Assembly: GCA_016191285.1 (NCBI GenBank)
Contig: JACPPA010000014.1
Coordinates: 100,452-164,451 of the forward strand
From: Gammaproteobacteria bacterium
GTDB lineage: Bacteria > Pseudomonadota > Gammaproteobacteria > Ga0077536
Reading direction: 5' to 3'
Length of the DNA: 64,000 nt
The position numbers and the translations under genes were made by a program. This document shows, in pieces, positions 8,311 to 17,573 of the stretch (its first letter is position 1; every line of letters begins with the position of its first letter). The notes beneath the pieces were generated by a model, which ran no database searches, was not told the DNA's origin, and worked only from the letters and a program-made list of their open reading frames with translations.

Positions 8311-11124
8311 TCAATATCCAACCGCGCGAAGATGCGGTAGGTCTGGGTCACCATTACGCCGCGCGAGATCTTGTATCAGATAAGTTTCGAAGACCTCGGC
8401 GGGGAGCGGGCGACTAAACAAATAGCCCTGAATCAGATCACAATCGTGAGCGCGCAAATAATCGCACTGTTCGCTGGTCTCGACGCCTTCCGCCACCGAG
8501 TGCATGCCGAGCCGGCGACACAGGGTCAGGATCGAATCGATTACTGCCTCGCCTTTCGAGCCTTTGCCGATTTCGATCACAAATGAGCGGTCGATCTTAA
8601 TGACCTGAATGGGCATGCGCTGGAGATATTTCAAGGACGAATGCCCCGTTCCGAAGTCGTCCAATGCCAGTGACAGACCAATTGCGCGCAGCCGCTCCAT
8701 GTATTCGATAGTTCGCGACATATCGGCGCAGGCAACCGTTTCAGTAATTTCCAATTCAATGGCGGCGGCGGGGATCGCTGTCGCCCGCAAACAGGCCGCG
8801 ACTCGCGTGACCAGATCCGGGGCTTCGAACTGACGTGCCGCCAGATTGACGTTCATCTTGAAGTTCTCGAGGCCATGACGATCGCGCCATTGACGCAGCT
8901 GACGGCAGGCTTGTTCGAGGACTAGCTGGCCCAACTCCACGATTAAGCCACTCTGCTCGGCTTCGACGATGAATTCGCCCGGCATGACCAGTCCGCGTTC
9001 TGGATGTTGCCAGCGCACGAGGGCTTCGCAGCCGACGACGCGCGATGATTTGGCATCCACTTTGGGCTGATAGTGCAGCACAAACGCACGCTCGTCGATG
9101 GCCTGCCGTAACGCATTGCGGAGCGCCAGCGAACGTAAGGTCCGCGTGTTCAATTCTTCCGAATAAAACCGGAAGCGCTGATTGACGACCGCCGTCTTGG
9201 CTTGTTCAACCGCGCTTTCGGCGCACTTCAGCAGCGCTTCACCATCGGCCGCATCGCGTGGATAGAGTGCGGCGCCGATACTTGCACTGAGCCGCAAGCA
9301 CGCTTCATTGGTTATCAATGGCGCGGAAACCGCGGCATGCACGGTATCGGTCAATTCCCGGATCCGAGCGACCGCGGCGCCTTCATTCGGCGGCAGCGCG
9401 GGAACCAAGATCGCGAATTTATCGCCCCGCAAGCGCACTGCCTGACACGGTGGTATAGCCAGCGTGCGCAGTCGGTCGGCAATCTGGCACAGCATTGCAT
9501 CACCTGCCGCATACCCCAGACTATCATTGAAAGCCTTGAAATCATCGAGATCGATCACGAGCAATGCAGCGCTCGCCTGTTCATCCTGTGCAAGGGTCAA
9601 AGTCGATTTCAATCCGGCGAGGAGGTGTTCTCGATTCGGCAATTCTGTCAACGCATCGTGATAAGTCTGATACGCAACTTTCTGTTGAATCGCGCGGTTG
9701 GAGAGCGCCAGCGCAATTCGATCTGCGAAATCGTTTAGCGCGGTTTCATTTTGTGAAGTGAGATGTCCGCCATTCACATCGGCGATGACTAACACCACCC
9801 CGTAATTCATTTCAACTTGGCGCGCGATCACCAGGGCGTTGGCGGCCCCGAGCGCGCGTAACGATCTCGCCCAGGCCCCTGCCGTTTCTAGTTCTAGCGG
9901 ATGCGACGTGCGGCACAACGTGTCGAATCCACTGTCATCCAGTGCTTGGTCGAATTTCTCCACGGCGAGGGATTTCAAGCCATAAGTTATCTCGCCCTCG
10001 GATTTGAGTGCCACGGCTACCGCGTCGCCTAAGGCTTGAGCGAAGACATGGCGCAGGATCAGCGCCACGATTTGATGGGCATCGAAGGACGCGAGGATGG
10101 CGTGATCGATGGCTGCGGAATCCTCGAGCGCCTTGAAGTGGCGCTCGAGTTGTGACGCCATTTGGTTAAAGGAGTTGCCCAGCCGCTCAATTTCGTCGCC
10201 CGTTTTAAGTTCTATGCGAGCGCGCAAATTGCCCTTGGTCATTTCTTCCGCAAAATCCGTGAGGCCGCGAATCGGCGCGAGTGAGCGCCTGAGCGCGATC
10301 AACGTTAGCAGCAGCACGATAATCACACTGAATCCGAAAATCGGCGCATTCGTGCGCAGGAAGTACGCCGGTGAGAAGGATTCGTAGTCGCCGGTTTGCC
10401 AGGTCACGATTTGCCAATCGCCGACGCCGAAAGATTCATCCATGAACAACCGCCAGGTCGCGACCTGTGTGTCGCCAGCAGCGGTGGCGACTCGTCCTTC
10501 CTGGTAGCCGGCGCTGCGCGGGGTGCTGGTGACAGATCGTTCCCAATCGGCAGGGGGCGGCGCCGAGCAGAATACGTACGCTTGCACTTCGTTGCGTAGG
10601 CAATAGCGATATTCCGGTGGTAACACGACGCCGAGGTCGGGTGTGCCGGTGAGTTCGAAGGCGAACAAGGTGGCGCGTGGCGTGCCAAGGGCTCGTTGAA
10701 ATAGTTGTACGCGTGACATGTTCGCCGAGATCGCCTGGGTCGATACCACAATTCGGCGCTCGGCGAGAAGATCACGCTGATACTTGCTTAAGCCAACCTC
10801 TGTCGCGATGCGTAATACGCCCGACGGGAGTCGACGTTCAGAATCAGTCGGCCGGCCGTCGGCGGCGTGACGTTCCCAATCTTCGATCGCGAGCGTAAGG
10901 GTGCGCGCCCGTTCGGTCATCCAGCCATGGAAGTAAAGTGCGCCGGCTTTGGTGAATTGAAAGCGATTTTTATGATTGAGCGCGCTGGTTTCGTCGGTGA
11001 TTTCCCTAAACGACAATACGGCGAGCACGATCGCCGGGATCAAGGCGGCAACCGTAAAGAGTGCCGCGACGCGGCGGCCGAGTCGCGATCGCCAAGCCGG
11101 CGGGGGCGATTGCATGACGGGCAC
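8311..11124 (-). CDS. Membrane-bound c-di-GMP phosphodiesterase (sensor-HAMP-GAF-degenerate GGDEF-EAL)
   Basis: The 937-residue protein has a first transmembrane segment at about 20-38, a periplasmic sensor region to about 258, a second transmembrane segment at about 260-278 and HAMP to about 332. A GAF-like region (about 340-485), GGDEF (about 500-650) and EAL (about 670-915) follow. The GGDEF signature reads RGDKF, so cyclase activity is unlikely. The EAL domain is intact at the visible key points: CEALVRW, the ITETVA segment, DDFGTGHSS and the IKIDRSF lysine. The likely net activity is c-di-GMP hydrolysis, perhaps with GTP or c-di-GMP sensing by the dead GGDEF. It is monocistronic, with a pseudopilin gene upstream on the same strand. 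Confidence 0.9.
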   Translation of the reverse strand: MPVMQSPPPAWRSRLGRRVAALFTVAALIPAIVLAVLSFREITDETSALNHKNRFQFTKAGALYFHGWMTERARTLTLAIEDWERHAADGRPTDSERRLPSGVLRIATEVGLSKYQRDLLAERRIVVSTQAISANMSRVQLFQRALGTPRATLFAFELTGTPDLGVVLPPEYRYCLRNEVQAYVFCSAPPPADWERSVTSTPRSAGYQEGRVATAAGDTQVATWRLFMDESFGVGDWQIVTWQTGDYESFSPAYFLRTNAPIFGFSVIIVLLLTLIALRRSLAPIRGLTDFAEEMTKGNLRARIELKTGDEIERLGNSFNQMASQLERHFKALEDSAAIDHAILASFDAHQIVALILRHVFAQALGDAVAVALKSEGEITYGLKSLAVEKFDQALDDSGFDTLCRTSHPLELETAGAWARSLRALGAANALVIARQVEMNYGVVLVIADVNGGHLTSQNETALNDFADRIALALSNRAIQQKVAYQTYHDALTELPNREHLLAGLKSTLTLAQDEQASAALLVIDLDDFKAFNDSLGYAAGDAMLCQIADRLRTLAIPPCQAVRLRGDKFAILVPALPPNEGAAVARIRELTDTVHAAVSAPLITNEACLRLSASIGAALYPRDAADGEALLKCAESAVEQAKTAVVNQRFRFYSEELNTRTLRSLALRNALRQAIDERAFVLHYQPKVDAKSSRVVGCEALVRWQHPERGLVMPGEFIVEAEQSGLIVELGQLVLEQACRQLRQWRDRHGLENFKMNVNLAARQFEAPDLVTRVAACLRATAIPAAAIELEITETVACADMSRTIEYMERLRAIGLSLALDDFGTGHSSLKYLQRMPIQVIKIDRSFVIEIGKGSKGEAVIDSILTLCRRLGMHSVAEGVETSEQCDYLRAHDCDLIQGYLFSRPLPAEVFETYLIQDLARRNGDPDLPHLRAVGY

Positions 11125-11157
11125 CGCGCGTTACGACACTGGCCGCTTTAAGCCAGG

Positions 11158-11655
11158 TCAGTACTCAGCGGCTGGTCCGACGTACGATCCATTATTCCCA
11201 CGCACGATGTCATCACGGCTCGCTTTGGCGGTGAGCGGTCCAACTGATTGGCCATCCGGTCCACTGGAATACAGGTCGTAATCGGAATTGATGGGTACCA
11301 GGTTGTGGTCCTTGCGCGCCTTACCTTTAGAACCCTTAGACGACGGCCGTAAACGAAGATACTCGAACGGGCTGCCCCACGCGTCCTGGGGCAGCGGCTG
11401 GTAGATATCGCTTAAGGCAGCAGGGAGAATATTTTCATCGAAGACATAGCGTTCGATCGCCGCCTCAATGCTGGTCATTTCTAGCGTCGTCGACTTTATC
11501 TTCGCGTCCTCGATATAGTGGTTGTACGTATTCATCCCTATCGTTAACAAAAAACCCGCGACGATGATGCAGAGCATGAGCTCGATCAACGTCAAGCCGC
11601 GCGGAATTTTTCGATAAATGGACATGATTAGGGTCGAATGCATTATCCAATGCAT
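11158..11655 (-). CDS. GspG-like type II secretion pseudopilin (orphan)
   Basis: The protein carries a prepilin N-terminus: a short basic leader ending PRG, then LTLIEL with the conserved Glu at +5, then a hydrophobic helix. Cleavage should fall after the Gly. The soluble part is GspG-sized and ends with a YDLYSSGPDG segment like the calcium-binding loop of major pseudopilins. Two starts are possible: ATG at 11655, or ATG at 11625, which gives a more typical short leader (MSIYRKIPRG). Neither has a strong ribosome site. No other gsp or pil gene is present in the window, so any partner apparatus must be elsewhere. Confidence 0.82.
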   Translation of the reverse strand: MHWIMHSTLIMSIYRKIPRGLTLIELMLCIIVAGFLLTIGMNTYNHYIEDAKIKSTTLEMTSIEAAIERYVFDENILPAALSDIYQPLPQDAWGSPFEYLRLRPSSKGSKGKARKDHNLVPINSDYDLYSSGPDGQSVGPLTAKASRDDIVRGNNGSYVGPAAEY

Positions 11656-11775
11656 GTGATCTCGGTAAGGCCGTTAACGGCGCCCACTCCGATTTACTTG
11701 AGGGCATAATGTGCCGCCTTATTCTTAGACGCCGACAACCCCGACCTAACGCCTTATCGTGCGAGGACTAGCTGT

Positions 11776-12825
11776 ATGAATAAAGAGAAAATGAAGGACA
11801 TGGCTGACCGCGTCTTTCGCGATATGGCCGGCGGCATGGCGGTGGGACTTGCCCATGTCGGAACCCAAACTGGCCTGTTCAAGGCGATGGCCGGCAACGG
11901 TGCAATGACCGTTGATGATGTCGTATCGGCAAGCGGCCTCCAGGCCCGCTACGTTGAAGAATGGTTAAAAGGCATGGTGACTGCCGGTTATCTCGATTAT
12001 GACACGGCGGCCGGCACGTTCGCGCTGCCGGAAGAACATGCCTATCTACTAGCTTCCGACGATACCGATCACTACATGGGCGGACTGTTCGGCATGTTGC
12101 CGCCGTTGCTAACCGTGGCGCCACGCGTGATCGACGCCTTCCGGCATGGCGGTGGCGTGCCGTTCGCCGATTTCGCACCCGAGTGCCGCGAAGCGATCGA
12201 TCTGATGAATCGCGGCAACTATGAACATCGCCTCGTCGATTACTGGCTGGCGCAATTACCCGACGTGACCGCGCGATTGCGCGCCGGCGGTCGCGCGCTC
12301 GATGTGGGCTGCGGCAACGGTCATGTGGTGTTTGCGCTCGCCAAAGCGTTTCCGGTGAGTGAAATAGTGGGCGTTGATCCTGATGCGAAATCTATCGCGA
12401 CCGCGAATGCCGCCAGCGCCGGGATCGCATTAGCTCCACGTTTCGTTAACGCCACCCTCGACAAGGTTGAAGCCAAGTCCAAGTTCGATCTCATCACGCT
12501 GTGTGATGTGCTTCATGATCTGCCAGCGCCGATCCCCGTGCTAACCGATATCCGCACTCGCCTCGCGCCGGACGGCGTCTTGCTGGTCATCGAGCCGCGC
12601 GTTTCAGATCATCTTGAAGAAAACGTCAACTCGCTCGCCGCGATGTTCTATGGCTTCAGCGTCTTTCACTGCATGACGCAGTCGATCGCGCACGATGGCG
12701 CGGGACTCGGTGCTTGCATGGGTCCTACGCGCACCGCCGCGCTGTTTCGCGAGGCGGGATTCGCGCGCGTCGAGCAATTGCCGATCAAGAGCTCAGTGAA
12801 TCTTTTTTACGCGGTGCGCCATTGA
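11776..12825 (+). CDS. Class I SAM-dependent methyltransferase with N-terminal winged-helix region
   Basis: The 349-residue protein has a helical/winged-helix dimerisation region at about 1-150 and a Rossmann methyltransferase domain after that. Motif I reads ALDVGCGNGHV and the acidic loop IVGVDPD follows. A DVLHDL segment and a PDGVLLVIEPR strand match small-molecule or O-methyltransferase-like families. The substrate cannot be inferred. Its 3' end overlaps the convergent SOD gene by about 41 bp. Confidence 0.85.
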   Translation: MNKEKMKDMADRVFRDMAGGMAVGLAHVGTQTGLFKAMAGNGAMTVDDVVSASGLQARYVEEWLKGMVTAGYLDYDTAAGTFALPEEHAYLLASDDTDHYMGGLFGMLPPLLTVAPRVIDAFRHGGGVPFADFAPECREAIDLMNRGNYEHRLVDYWLAQLPDVTARLRAGGRALDVGCGNGHVVFALAKAFPVSEIVGVDPDAKSIATANAASAGIALAPRFVNATLDKVEAKSKFDLITLCDVLHDLPAPIPVLTDIRTRLAPDGVLLVIEPRVSDHLEENVNSLAAMFYGFSVFHCMTQSIAHDGAGLGACMGPTRTAALFREAGFARVEQLPIKSSVNLFYAVRH

Positions 12826-13546
12826 GCGCGGCGAGGCGATCCGCGACAGCGTCCCAGCGAATGTTCGCGAAGAAAGCGTCGATGTACTTGGCTGCGGCAG
12901 CACCGTAGTCCATTTGGTAGGCGTGTTCGTACATGTCCATCACCAGCAACGGGAGGGTTGCCGCCGGGCCGTGCGCGTGATCGCCGAGCCAGTAGTTTTC
13001 GAGCTGGTTCAAATGGGTATTGAAGCCGAGTACGACCCAACCGGAGCCACCCGCCAGGCCCAAACCGATCCGGCGGAACTCGGTTTCCCAGGCGTCGAAA
13101 CTACCAAAGGACTCGGCGATGGTTTTGCGTTCGCGCGCGCCGATCTCCCCCCTACCCCCAAGATTCTTGAAATAGTAATCGTGGAGCACGACCGATCCCG
13201 TTCGCATCAAATGCTCGCGCTTTAGATCGTTATAGATGAAAGGGGGCATGTCCGGTTTTACTAGGGCGGCCGCGAGTTGCTGCTTAACGGTGGCGAGCGC
13301 TTTGACGGCGCCGCCATAGTTATTCTCCCAATGCGAGCGGAGCAGTTTTTCCGACAGCCCTTTAAGCTGCGCCGGATCGAAGGGCAGCGGTTTCATTATC
13401 GAGTCGGTAGCAAATGCTGGCGGCACCGTCGTGACACCCGTTGGCGCGGCAGATTCCGCCATGACCGCACCGGTGCCAAGGGCGCCCATGCCAGCCACCG
13501 CCGTGCGCATCAATGCGCGTCGTTGTTCATCGATGAAGTCAGGCAT
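12785..13546 (-). CDS. Fe/Mn superoxide dismutase with N-terminal export signal
   Basis: The 253-residue protein is an Fe/Mn-SOD preceded by about 45 extra residues. The N-terminus (EQRRALMRTAVAGMGALGTG) has a twin-arginine-like RR followed by a hydrophobic run, so it is probably exported, possibly by Tat, although the motif is not perfect. Metal ligands are visible in LLRSHWENNYGG, VLHDYYF and the late MDMYEHAYQMDY. It lies directly upstream of, and in the same direction as, nothing obviously related. Periplasmic superoxide defence is the likely role; iron or manganese preference cannot be assigned by eye. Confidence 0.88.
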   Translation of the reverse strand: MPDFIDEQRRALMRTAVAGMGALGTGAVMAESAAPTGVTTVPPAFATDSIMKPLPFDPAQLKGLSEKLLRSHWENNYGGAVKALATVKQQLAAALVKPDMPPFIYNDLKREHLMRTGSVVLHDYYFKNLGGRGEIGARERKTIAESFGSFDAWETEFRRIGLGLAGGSGWVVLGFNTHLNQLENYWLGDHAHGPAATLPLLVMDMYEHAYQMDYGAAAAKYIDAFFANIRWDAVADRLAALNGAPRKKDSLSS

Positions 13547-13580
13547 GAGAGTCTCCTGGTGGGAAAATTACGCTATTAAT

Positions 13581-14390
13581 TCACTCCTTGTCGGTCTCCG
13601 CGCGACTCGGAGGGTCGGTCCACTCGGGCGAGCGCTTTTCGACAAAAGCGCGCAGGCCTTCGCGGCCATCCGCCGTTTCGAACACATTGCACAGCGTCTC
13701 GATTTGATTCTCGACATTGCGGCGATAATCGAGATCGTTGGCGCGCAGAAAGGAGGCGCGGCCCAAGGCCATGATGGTCGGCGATTTGCGGGCTAAAACT
13801 TGTGCGAGTTCCAGCGCGCGTGGCATCAGTTCGGCGCGCGGGGCCGCGTGATTGATAAGGCCGAGGTCGGCCGCTTCCCGCGCCGCTATCGGTGTGCCGG
13901 TAAACAGCAACTCGAATGCTTTGTGCCGCGAGATCTGACGCGGCAGATGCACGTAATGGATGGCGGGAATCAATCCGATATCGACTTCGGGATACCCGAG
14001 GTCGATGTCATCCGCCGCCAAGATCATGTCGCAGGTGATAGAGAGCGTCATCCCCGCGCCCCGCGCTGGTCCATTAACCACGGCGATCGTCGGTTTACGC
14101 ATTCGGTACTGGATATCCATCGTTTCCATATAGAACTTGTACACGAACTCGCGGAGCGCGAGGCCATCGCCGCCCGCGACCATTTTAAGATCCATACCGC
14201 CGCAGAACATGCCGGGTAACGCACTCGTGAGTATCACTGCGCGTACGTCGGGGCTGCGATCGGCGCGGCGTAGTGTGGCGTGAATGGCATCGATCATCGG
14301 GTGATCGATGGCGTTCACCGGCGCACGATTCATGCGAATGAACGCAATTCCGCTTTCTTCGGTGTAATCGACTCGTTGTACTGTGATCAT
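13581..14390 (-). CDS. Enoyl-CoA hydratase/isomerase family protein
   Basis: This 269-residue crotonase-fold protein carries the two oxyanion-hole segments, GMFCGGMDLK and NGPARGAGMTL. The catalytic-Glu position in PEVDIGLIP is kept, but the earlier Glu of classical hydratases appears to be Asp (TCDMILA). It may therefore be an isomerase or a divergent hydratase. A role in fatty-acid or aromatic-acid CoA degradation is possible given the benzoate genes nearby, but is not proven. Confidence 0.87.
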   Translation of the reverse strand: MITVQRVDYTEESGIAFIRMNRAPVNAIDHPMIDAIHATLRRADRSPDVRAVILTSALPGMFCGGMDLKMVAGGDGLALREFVYKFYMETMDIQYRMRKPTIAVVNGPARGAGMTLSITCDMILAADDIDLGYPEVDIGLIPAIHYVHLPRQISRHKAFELLFTGTPIAAREAADLGLINHAAPRAELMPRALELAQVLARKSPTIMALGRASFLRANDLDYRRNVENQIETLCNVFETADGREGLRAFVEKRSPEWTDPPSRAETDKE

Positions 14391-14428
14391 CGTTGCCTCG
14401 TGGCGGAAATAAACAAGGGTTAAAACGC

Positions 14429-14578
14429 TTAATCGAGCGCGACGACGAGCTTGCCCGTCGCGAAATTACTTTCCATATATCGATGCGCTGCGACGATCTC
14501 ATCGAAGCGGAATACGCGCACCGATATCCGTCCGGGTCGCACGCGGGGGATGTCAATAACTGCGGTTCGGCGAAAGTA
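14429..14578 (-). pseudogene. C-terminal remnant of a zinc-type alcohol dehydrogenase/quinone oxidoreductase
   Basis: Reading leftward from the stop of the DJ-1 gene, about 49 codons in one frame end VFRFDEIVAAHRYMESN... and then FATGKLVVALD before a stop at 14429-14431. This matches the C-terminus of medium-chain dehydrogenases (the 'eA hryMEsn...GKivv' tail). No start or cofactor-binding part precedes it, so it is a decayed fragment. Confidence 0.65.
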
Positions 14579-15241
14579 CTAAGCGCGCCCAATCATCGCG
14601 AGATATTCCTGGAGATCGCCCTGATTTACAAATTGGCTGAACGGATCGCGCGCTGCATCGGACTGCCACTCATACTCGGTCATCACCGCGACCTTGTCTG
14701 CATGTACTCGACCGTAGAGTTTGGCAATAACGCCAAGCGCCATGTCAGTGCCGGCGGATACGCCGGATGAGGTGAAGAACTTGCCGTCTTCGACCCAGCG
14801 CGCCGTTTCAACCCACGTAACTTTGTCGCTTTGCGCGGTGGCCAGGCTGAAGAATAATTTGTTTGAGGTGGCGCGGCGTCCATCGAGCAGACCGGCTTTG
14901 GCTAAGAGCGCCGATCCGGAACAAACCGACATCACGATCTCCGCCTGCATCGCTTGCCGACGTAGAAAACCGAGCAGCACCGTGTTACCCAGCTGTTCCA
15001 TTGTGCCAAGCCCACCGGGTAGCAAAATCAGATCGAGCGCTGGAGCCTGCGCGAAGTTCACTTCGGCGAGCGTGCTCGGTCCCTGCGCCGAACGTACCGG
15101 CCCGACGTTCTCGGCAACGGTCACGATTTTCAGCCCATGACCGGCGGAGCCAAACATTTCCAACGGGCCGTAATAGTCGAGGAGTTCGAAATCAGGGTAG
15201 AGGACGGCGCCAAGCGTTCGCGGTTTGATTTGATTAGGCAT
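14579..15241 (-). CDS. DJ-1/PfpI family protein
   Basis: The 220-residue protein is a class I glutamine amidotransferase-like (DJ-1/PfpI) domain with the nucleophile elbow in SVCSGSALLAKAGLL and an upstream acidic residue in the FELLDYYGPLEMF region, as in isocyanide-hydratase-like members. The ATG at 15239-15241 is chosen because a GAGGA site precedes it; a longer frame to 15391 adds 50 unlikely residues. Function within this broad family (hydratase, deglycase-like, or regulator part) cannot be fixed. Confidence 0.85.
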   Translation of the reverse strand: MPNQIKPRTLGAVLYPDFELLDYYGPLEMFGSAGHGLKIVTVAENVGPVRSAQGPSTLAEVNFAQAPALDLILLPGGLGTMEQLGNTVLLGFLRRQAMQAEIVMSVCSGSALLAKAGLLDGRRATSNKLFFSLATAQSDKVTWVETARWVEDGKFFTSSGVSAGTDMALGVIAKLYGRVHADKVAVMTEYEWQSDAARDPFSQFVNQGDLQEYLAMIGRA

Positions 15242-15402
15242 CGTTAAAATCCTCGGATTACTGGTGAGTGGTGGCGCGATGTTGTGGGTTCGGACAAAGG
15301 TATCATCCTTAATAACCGAATAGGCGGCAATGAATTGCGATCCGCGGCGCCGGCGCCCGCGGATGCCGGGACTGGCCCGACACTGAATCAAAGGAAGTTC
15401 AC

Positions 15403-15906
15403 ATGTCCATCATCGAAGAACTCGGCTATCTCGGCAGCTTCATCAACGCACTCGCCATGGTGGGTTCGGTTATCTACTTGGCGCTGCAGGTCCGCCAATC
15501 GAATCGGCTGGCGAAACTCTCCGCAATTGATGCCCTGCGCGATGCAACCAATCAATTCCGCGAGGTGCTGCTGTCGTCCGACAACGTCGAGGTCTGGCTG
15601 AAGGGCATCCAACATTACAACGAACTATCCGATGCCGAGCGTTACCGCTGGGACGAACTCGCGCTCTATCTGTGGGATTCGACGCAAGCCACCTATCTAC
15701 GCGCCGTGCATCTCGGCGAACGCTTCGCGGTTAGCCGCGTTGGCTATACGGTGCGCTACGCCAGCCGCGGGGTGACGTTCAAGACTTGGTGGGCGCCGCG
15801 ACGCGAACGCTTTCACCCGGATTTCGTGCGGTTTGTTGAGGATAATCTTGGTAAGCCGCTAAACCCGCTTGCAGCTGTCGAATCGTTGGTGCAGGAAGAG
15901 ATCTGA
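15403..15906 (+). CDS. Conserved hypothetical protein with one N-terminal membrane segment
   Basis: I do not recognise this 167-residue protein. A hydrophobic helix at about residues 8-28 (GYLGSFINALAMVGSVIYLAL) is followed by a soluble helical region rich in charged residues and tryptophans (WDELALYLWDST, FKTWWAPRRERF). The ATG at 15403 follows AAAGGAAG at a good distance, so it is very probably translated. It is preceded by the divergent DJ-1 gene and stands alone. Confidence 0.75.
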   Translation: MSIIEELGYLGSFINALAMVGSVIYLALQVRQSNRLAKLSAIDALRDATNQFREVLLSSDNVEVWLKGIQHYNELSDAERYRWDELALYLWDSTQATYLRAVHLGERFAVSRVGYTVRYASRGVTFKTWWAPRRERFHPDFVRFVEDNLGKPLNPLAAVESLVQEEI

Positions 15907-16146
15907 ACGCAGGTAGTGAACCACTAATTTCGTGGAGAAGAATGGCTGGTACGCATAACAATCGAACCTGGCGCTTGGCCCGATGGGGCGAAAATTGGTT
16001 TCCCTTGCCCGGCCCGCACCTCTCGTTTCCATCCGTGTCATGTCTCATTGGGTGTCCCGGATTGCGCGGATTGCGATTGCTGTCCCGGCTGCGGTCGAGA
16101 TGGTTGGTATTTCCGTGCCATTTAGATCCCATTTACGAGCAGTTAT

Positions 16147-16551
16147 TTAAGCTAAACGCCGAAAGTAATCGGCGAATTGTCGATGTTCGATCTCAAGGTG
16201 ATTCGTCCACCATTGCTTGAGAACTCGCAGCAGAATCTCGGGCTCTCTTTCATTGATGGCGTCATGGACCGCCGCGTTGGTATCCGTCAGAAATCGTTTG
16301 TACGTCAATACATGTCGTTGGATCTCGGGATACTCAGCTCTTGTCAAAAGCCCTTCTTCAGTTTTGGCGTGGAAGCCGCCATAGCGCTGGATGATATCGA
16401 GCGTCGGCTTGAGTGCTTGCAAGCCCCAGCCCTGACAGATGAAGTAGTACAGAGTATTGATGGTGGCCAGCATGCCGCGATGTTGCTCATCGAGAATCGA
16501 AATGTCGATGAGCATGCGATCGTTCCAGACGATGTAGAGCGGAATGTGCAT
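16147..16551 (-). CDS. Bacteriohemerythrin-like protein with altered iron ligands
   Basis: The 134-residue four-helix hemerythrin-type protein has a W near the N-terminus, LDEQH (His24), HAKTE (His61, Glu65), His80 and His118. Two of the seven classical ligands differ: the second His of the HxxxH pair is Tyr84, and the last Asp is His123. The diiron site may therefore be altered, or hold a different oxygen or radical chemistry. ATG at 16551 gives the usual family N-terminus (M....VW); an in-frame ATG at 16599 would add 16 residues. Confidence 0.8.
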   Translation of the reverse strand: MHIPLYIVWNDRMLIDISILDEQHRGMLATINTLYYFICQGWGLQALKPTLDIIQRYGGFHAKTEEGLLTRAEYPEIQRHVLTYKRFLTDTNAAVHDAINEREPEILLRVLKQWWTNHLEIEHRQFADYFRRLA

Positions 16552-16599
16552 TTGTCTTCTCGCGTCGCTGTCGACGCATCGGCAGGCTGCAGCAGACAT

Positions 16600-16973
16600 T
16601 TGATCGAAAAGGATCCTACAGGGATGGTGGCATCAATACCACGAGCGTCGTTAACGAACAGGACCGATTGTGGATTGTCGAGCGGGCGTACCGCTCGCCC
16701 AGTGCAGCGCGCAGGGCCCCGTAGCGTGCCGCCGCCGCGCGCTCCCGATGTCGAGCATATAAACTGACTCGGGGGCGCCTCAAAGATTCGTAGACCGTAC
16801 TTGGATAGCTCCCCCTTGGCGCGTCCTACAAAGTCCCGATGGACAACGACGCGTGTGCCATCATTGAGTGCGAATCGAATGCTCCCGAATTTTTGCCACT
16901 CACGTTCTGCATAGTGGTAACGTGGGTCGCCCTCGTCGAGCGTCGAGTCGTATGCTTTGATAGACGCGAGCAC
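16600..16973 (-). other. Possible hypothetical reading frame in a 455-bp gap
   Basis: Between the hemerythrin and GNAT genes one leftward frame starting at 16973 is protein-like for about 70 codons (segments EREWQKFGSIRFALNDG and SKYGLRIFEAPP). It then becomes low in information and runs into the hemerythrin gene in another frame. I do not recognise it. It could be a small real gene with a damaged 3' end or a chance frame. Nothing else is evident in this gap. Confidence 0.3.
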
Positions 16974-17006
16974 GACCGCTCTCTTTCGCCTAAGCGAGCG
17001 GCGCGC

Positions 17007-17453
17007 TCAGAGATTTTTGCGGTATTGCACGAAGCCAGGTTTGTCGGCTACCTGGTCGTACAGAATCATCGCCTGTGTATTAGTCTCATGGGTTAGCCAG
17101 TGCACCTTGCCCGCGCCAAGCCGCGGCGCCTGCCCGTAGACATATTCGATCAACGCACGGCCGACACCGCGACCGCGCACGTCGGCGGCGGTAAAGAGAT
17201 CTTGCAGATAGAGCGAATTCAAGGGCGACCAGCAGCTACGGTGTTCGATGAAATGCACCATGCCGACAATTCTGTGGTCAATCTCGGCGAGCGCCAGATG
17301 CATCGGCTCCGCCGGGTCGAGCAAACGGGTCCAGGTGATCTGCGTGGTGGCCTCGGGCAGATCCACTTTGTAGAACGTTTGGTAACCTCGCCACAGCGGC
17401 AACCAAGCGGCGTAGTCGCCAGCGATGGGGGGGCGAACGATGACATTGCTCAT
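17007..17453 (-). CDS. GNAT family N-acetyltransferase
   Basis: The 148-residue protein is a single GNAT domain. The acetyl-CoA pyrophosphate-binding loop reads VRGRGVGRALIEYV after the strand YLQDLFT, and the late helix has TQAMILYDQV followed by a C-terminal PGFVQYRKNL strand. The acceptor (small molecule or protein) cannot be inferred. It is monocistronic. Confidence 0.87.
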   Translation of the reverse strand: MSNVIVRPPIAGDYAAWLPLWRGYQTFYKVDLPEATTQITWTRLLDPAEPMHLALAEIDHRIVGMVHFIEHRSCWSPLNSLYLQDLFTAADVRGRGVGRALIEYVYGQAPRLGAGKVHWLTHETNTQAMILYDQVADKPGFVQYRKNL

Positions 17454-17573
17454 GCGGTATTACTTTCGGTTGTGAGGAGATGCTTAATCGTGGTCGATTC
17501 CACTTACAGATTGTTTCATTTAATTGGTCAGAGCGGGAGATACAGCGTCGTTGTGATATCGGTGCATCGTGAT

